A DNA stretch of 7,528 bases from an uncultured Hungatella sp. (GTDB lineage: Bacteria > Bacillota > Clostridia > Lachnospirales > Lachnospiraceae): contig CAJTOT010000063.1 in assembly GCA_910577935.1 (NCBI GenBank), positions 1 to 7,528 on the forward strand. The letters are read 5' to 3'. This document shows positions 5,022-7,528 of the stretch, in pieces. The notes beneath the pieces are model-generated. The model did no database searches, was not told the origin of the DNA, and saw nothing but the letters and a program-made list of their open reading frames with translations. Within the stretch, counting starts at the first letter, position 1; every line of letters begins with the position of its first letter. Made by a program: the position numbers and the translations under genes.

Positions 5022-6748
5022 ACAGTATCCGTGAGACTTTTTACAATGACATTATCTACGACTACCAGGTCAAATGCGAAGAGGAGCGTGAGAGAGCTTT
5101 CCTCTACAGGGCTTTTTGGGCGGAAAATGTTTCGGGGCTGCTGAAAAATTTTGACAGGCTGCTTTCGGAGTATGGCCGTAGGAATCACCTGCAGCTAAAG
5201 GGCAAGTCACGGCTCAGGGAATTGCTGGAAGAGGCTATGAGGGAGGATCCGGAGTGGAGGAGGCTGTTGGAAGCGTCTCCGGGGAAAGGCCGGGACTTTT
5301 GGGAGAAACTTCCATGGCTTTTGGCAGAGAAACCCATAGGGCCTGGGGACGAGCTGCGAATCAAGAAGCTGCTGGGAAATGTGATGGCAATGGAGGAATA
5401 TTCCCAGTGGGCCAGAGCCAGGAACCAGGACAAAACCAAGGATGTACTGCTAAGGGCTGTCCCGGAAAAGGACAGGAAGGAACGCCGTGACTTCTGGGAG
5501 GAGCTTTGGCGGAACGATGCCGGTTATGCGGCGGGGCTGATCACGGACACGGACTATTATCTGTGGCTGGCAAAATACCTGGCTGAACGGGATATCTATT
5601 ATAAGGACAACAGCATGCCGGACGGGCATTTGTGGCTGGAAACGCTGTTGGTGGAGTCGGGGGTGGTGAAGCCGGGAAAAGCAGGAACCGGGAAGAACCC
5701 GGAAAGGGCGCAAAAGCCGGGGAATGGGAAAAATGCGGAGAATCCGGAGAACATGGAAGACGGGCGGAGCGAAGATATCCGCGTCAAAGCCAATGTGGGA
5801 AAGAAGCTGGCCCAGCTTGTAAAGCTGGTGCGTAAGGAACAGGATGCCGGAGGGACGGAAATTGCCGGCCGGCTGACCCATCTGGAGATCTCCGTGAAAA
5901 ACGGGGAGGATGAGAAGCGGGAGGACTACCTGCCCTGGCTGACCGCCCGTCTGGAGCAGATGGCGCTCCACATTAAGATCAAGACCTGGCTGCAGGACAG
6001 CGGATATCCCGCCAGAGGGCAGGAGGGGGCAAGGAAGCCTCTGAAGGAGCCCCGGAAGCAGGACTTCTCCATGCGGCTTTTCGAAGCGTACTGTGACAGC
6101 AAGGAGGGCTATGCGTTCTGCAGAAAGGACCAGACGGGCGCGTCGGGCAGCGGAGTCTGGCATATGGAAGGCCAGGGATTCTGCGTGCTGGATGTGACCC
6201 CGCAGCAGGCTGACAGACTTCGGGAGAGCCTGGAGCAGGACGGGGAGCGTCTGCCCTGTGTCTATATTCCCCTGGCCGTACATACAGTGAGCGGCTGCGT
6301 CTTCTTCCTCGCGGGGAAAGAGAACTACAGAGAACTGTATGAGAGGGCGGTAAGAAGGCCGGGAAACAGGCCGGATGCGGGAAAGGCGCTGAGGGAGGCT
6401 TACGAGAAGGCAAAGGCCCGCTACTGCTTTGATTATCTGCGCCTGGATAAAAGGTACTGGGAACAGTTCCCCGGGGACTTTGGAGGGGCGTTCCGCCTCC
6501 ATCCTACCTTCCATAAAAAACAGGGGAAAAACTATGCGGAGGTTTTGGAGGATTTCAAGTGGTACTGCAAGCATGGGTACGACAGCCCGCGCCGGATGGT
6601 GAAGAACATGAATGAGGAAATGGAAATACCCGCTGATATCCAAAACGCGTTTAACTGGGCTTTCGACAATGTGGAAGAGATGGAAATAAGCCTGGCGGCG
6701 GCGGCTTCCTTCAACCATACCCGGGAAATGGCGGACAGGGAGTATTGA
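5003..6748 (+). CDS. Unknown 581-residue hydrophilic protein
   Basis: I do not recognise a family. ATG at 5003 follows GAGGGGG (4991-4997) and lies inside the end of the preceding gene, overlapping it by 19 bases, which suggests translational coupling. Residues 1-220 are helical and rich in charged and aromatic residues (RAFLYRAFWAENVSGLLKNF; two similar segments, RDFWEKLPWLL at 97 and RDFWEELWRND at 162). Residues 222-256 are a low-complexity Gly/Lys/Asn/Glu/Pro linker. Residues 257-350 are helical and basic. Residues 355-445 look like a mixed alpha/beta domain with hydrophobic strands (GFCVLDVTP, LPCVYIPLAVHTVSGCVFFLAG). The end (505-581) is helical with KNYAEVLEDFKWYCKHGYDSP. No signal peptide or membrane segment is seen. 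It is the last gene of the forward cluster; no clear terminator follows. A structural or DNA-handling partner of the ATPase is a guess. Confidence 0.88.
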   Translation: MEEKSVNSIRETFYNDIIYDYQVKCEEERERAFLYRAFWAENVSGLLKNFDRLLSEYGRRNHLQLKGKSRLRELLEEAMREDPEWRRLLEASPGKGRDFWEKLPWLLAEKPIGPGDELRIKKLLGNVMAMEEYSQWARARNQDKTKDVLLRAVPEKDRKERRDFWEELWRNDAGYAAGLITDTDYYLWLAKYLAERDIYYKDNSMPDGHLWLETLLVESGVVKPGKAGTGKNPERAQKPGNGKNAENPENMEDGRSEDIRVKANVGKKLAQLVKLVRKEQDAGGTEIAGRLTHLEISVKNGEDEKREDYLPWLTARLEQMALHIKIKTWLQDSGYPARGQEGARKPLKEPRKQDFSMRLFEAYCDSKEGYAFCRKDQTGASGSGVWHMEGQGFCVLDVTPQQADRLRESLEQDGERLPCVYIPLAVHTVSGCVFFLAGKENYRELYERAVRRPGNRPDAGKALREAYEKAKARYCFDYLRLDKRYWEQFPGDFGGAFRLHPTFHKKQGKNYAEVLEDFKWYCKHGYDSPRRMVKNMNEEMEIPADIQNAFNWAFDNVEEMEISLAAAASFNHTREMADREY

Positions 6749-6828
6749 GCCTTATTCCGCTGCGTTCCATAGGAAATAAGTAAAGCGGAGGCAAAACCCG
6801 TAATAATTATAAATCCTAACGGACAAAA

Positions 6829-6871
6829 TGCTATACTATTAGTTGTAATATTATATGCTATATGCTAAGAT
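6829..6871 (+). promoter_or_regulatory. Two sigma-A-like promoter candidates in an AT-rich gap
   Basis: TTGTAA (6843-6848) and TAAGAT (6866-6871) are separated by exactly 17 bases and the -10 is preceded by TGC, an extended -10 form. Slightly upstream, TGCTATACT (6829-6837) is another extended -10 without a good -35. The repeated ATATGCT units (about 6853-6866) lie between them. Both point toward the truncated gene start at 6919, about 48 bases downstream of the second -10. Confidence 0.5.
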
Positions 6872-6918
6872 AGCAATGGGATCAAGCATAAAAATATGCC
6901 GGAAAGGGAGAGAAAAAG

Positions 6919-7014
6919 ATGGAAGCCAAACAAACAATCGGTTGTATTCTCCAGGTTACATATGACCGAACAGTTCATCCGCTTCCGCCTCGGTCATATA
7001 GGCGGCGCCTGTGA
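6919..7014 (+). pseudogene. Truncated gene start at a rearrangement junction
   Basis: ATG at 6919 follows AAAGGGAGAG at normal spacing and a good promoter, and reads MEAKQTIGCILQ before continuing into sequence that is the reverse complement of the neighbouring BlaR1/M56-like gene, with a stop at 7012-7014. Only about 12 codons (to about 6955) can belong to the original gene. The break falls right at the stop codon of the opposing gene (6956). The KQTIGC start faintly recalls DUF1540-type small Cys-rich proteins, but too little remains to identify it. It could still be translated as a 31-residue nonsense peptide. Confidence 0.5.
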
Positions 7015-7528
7015 TATTGCCGTTCGCGTCCCGGGTGATTTTAATATTGACGGTTCCCTTCGGGTTCATATTCAGAGTATAGAAGGAGCCTTCCTTCCGG
7101 ATGTCCAGAAAGATATTGACCAGCTGTCCTTGATAATAATAGGTCTTTTCATCGACCATCGTGACGCCTGCCTTCTCATATTCTGCCGCCTGCGCTTCGG
7201 CCCAGTCTTTCTCCTGCGTCTCTTTCAGCTGGTCAAACTCATCGTCCCGGTTCAGCTTATTATAGAGCATGGATTGGAACGCCCAGTTTCCATCCTCCAG
7301 CGCCCGATCCAGCCAAAGTTCCAGTTCCGTTTCGTCCATGCAGTCTATCAGGTTGGAAAAAAACGCCGTTTTTCCATCAACATACGCTTTTTCGGCGAAG
7401 CCGGTAAACAGAGCGGAATTTGTGTCAAGCCGACGCATAGCGACAGAGAAAAACGTAAAGTCCTCATCCGCATAGAACTTATCAAGCCATTTCTTTTGCG
7501 TTTTTTCATCCAGTTGGGGGAAAGTGAT
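6956..7528 (-). CDS. BlaR1/M56 metallopeptidase-like protein, C-terminal part, 5' end outside window
   Basis: The reverse frame is open from the right edge through 190 residues to TAA at 6956-6958. The ending, with YYYQGQLVNIFLDIR, SFYTLNMNPKGTVNIKI and ITGAAYMTEAEADELFGHM, matches my memory of the C-terminal domain of clostridial M56-family (BlaR1-like) membrane sensor peptidases, normally paired with a BlaI-type repressor. Before it are helical repeats of about 29 residues: KWLDKFYADEDFTFFS, GFAEKAYVDGKTAFFS and LWLDRALEDGNWAFQS. The zinc-binding HExxH and membrane helices expected at the N-terminus would lie beyond the window, so catalytic competence cannot be judged, and the repeats could also belong to a protein without a peptidase domain. 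An internal ATG at 7438 is not the real start. The gene converges on the forward cluster, with no terminator after its stop. Confidence 0.72.
   Translation of the reverse strand: MTFPQLDEKTQKKWLDKFYADEDFTFFSVAMRRLDTNSALFTGFAEKAYVDGKTAFFSNLIDCMDETELELWLDRALEDGNWAFQSMLYNKLNRDDEFDQLKETQEKDWAEAQAAEYEKAGVTMVDEKTYYYQGQLVNIFLDIRKEGSFYTLNMNPKGTVNIKITRDANGNITGAAYMTEAEADELFGHM

Noticed and set aside
5450..6718. 422-codon open frame on the reverse strand inside the 581-residue gene
   Set aside because: Codon-bias shadow: the forward frame has a ribosome binding site and coupled start, and the reverse product is Pro/Leu/His/Arg-rich as expected from antisense of a GC-rich gene.
6755..6787. Possible terminator after the 581-residue gene (CCGCT...AGCGG)
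   Set aside because: The stem is only about five bases with a loop of over 20 and no T run follows, so I do not call a terminator.

Overview
The window looks like accessory DNA from a Gram-positive anaerobe, most likely a Clostridia/Lachnospiraceae gut bacterium. The basis is strong GGAGG-type ribosome binding sites, sigma-A-like promoters, a clostridial-style VirD4/TraG-family ATPase lacking membrane segments, and a BlaR1/M56-type C-terminal domain at the right edge. No rRNA, tRNA or CRISPR array was seen.

Left part (1-820) is AT-rich and looks like debris: a reverse-strand transposase remnant with an internal frame break running off the left edge, a long imperfect inverted repeat ending in seven T, a truncated fragment of a DUF1016/YhcG-type nuclease N-terminal domain, and a 12-bp perfect hairpin with a T-rich tail (776-809).

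The core (about 960-6748) is GC-richer and reads as one module. It has a small DUF6809-like gene (+) whose end overlaps the end of a reverse-strand XRE-type repressor. The repressor is divergent from a forward-strand cluster: a 38-codon candidate leader ORF, a 434-residue VirD4-like ATPase, a possible 43-residue Cys-rich protein, a 430-residue unknown protein with an acidic repeat tract, and a 581-residue unknown protein whose start overlaps its neighbour by 19 bases. The last two genes have no family I recognise. No relaxase, VirB4, VirB6/TrbL or cell-wall hydrolase gene is visible in the window, so the ATPase sits apart from the usual conjugation genes, at least within these 7.5 kb.

Right part (6749-7528): an AT-rich promoter region and a good ribosome binding site lead into a gene start that is cut off after about 12 codons, where it meets head-on the 3' end of a reverse-strand BlaR1/M56-like gene that continues beyond the window. 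This looks like a rearrangement junction.

Inference: the core is a regulated accessory module with a DNA- or substrate-coupling ATPase and two unknown partner proteins, inserted among broken genes. Its function cannot be told from sequence alone.
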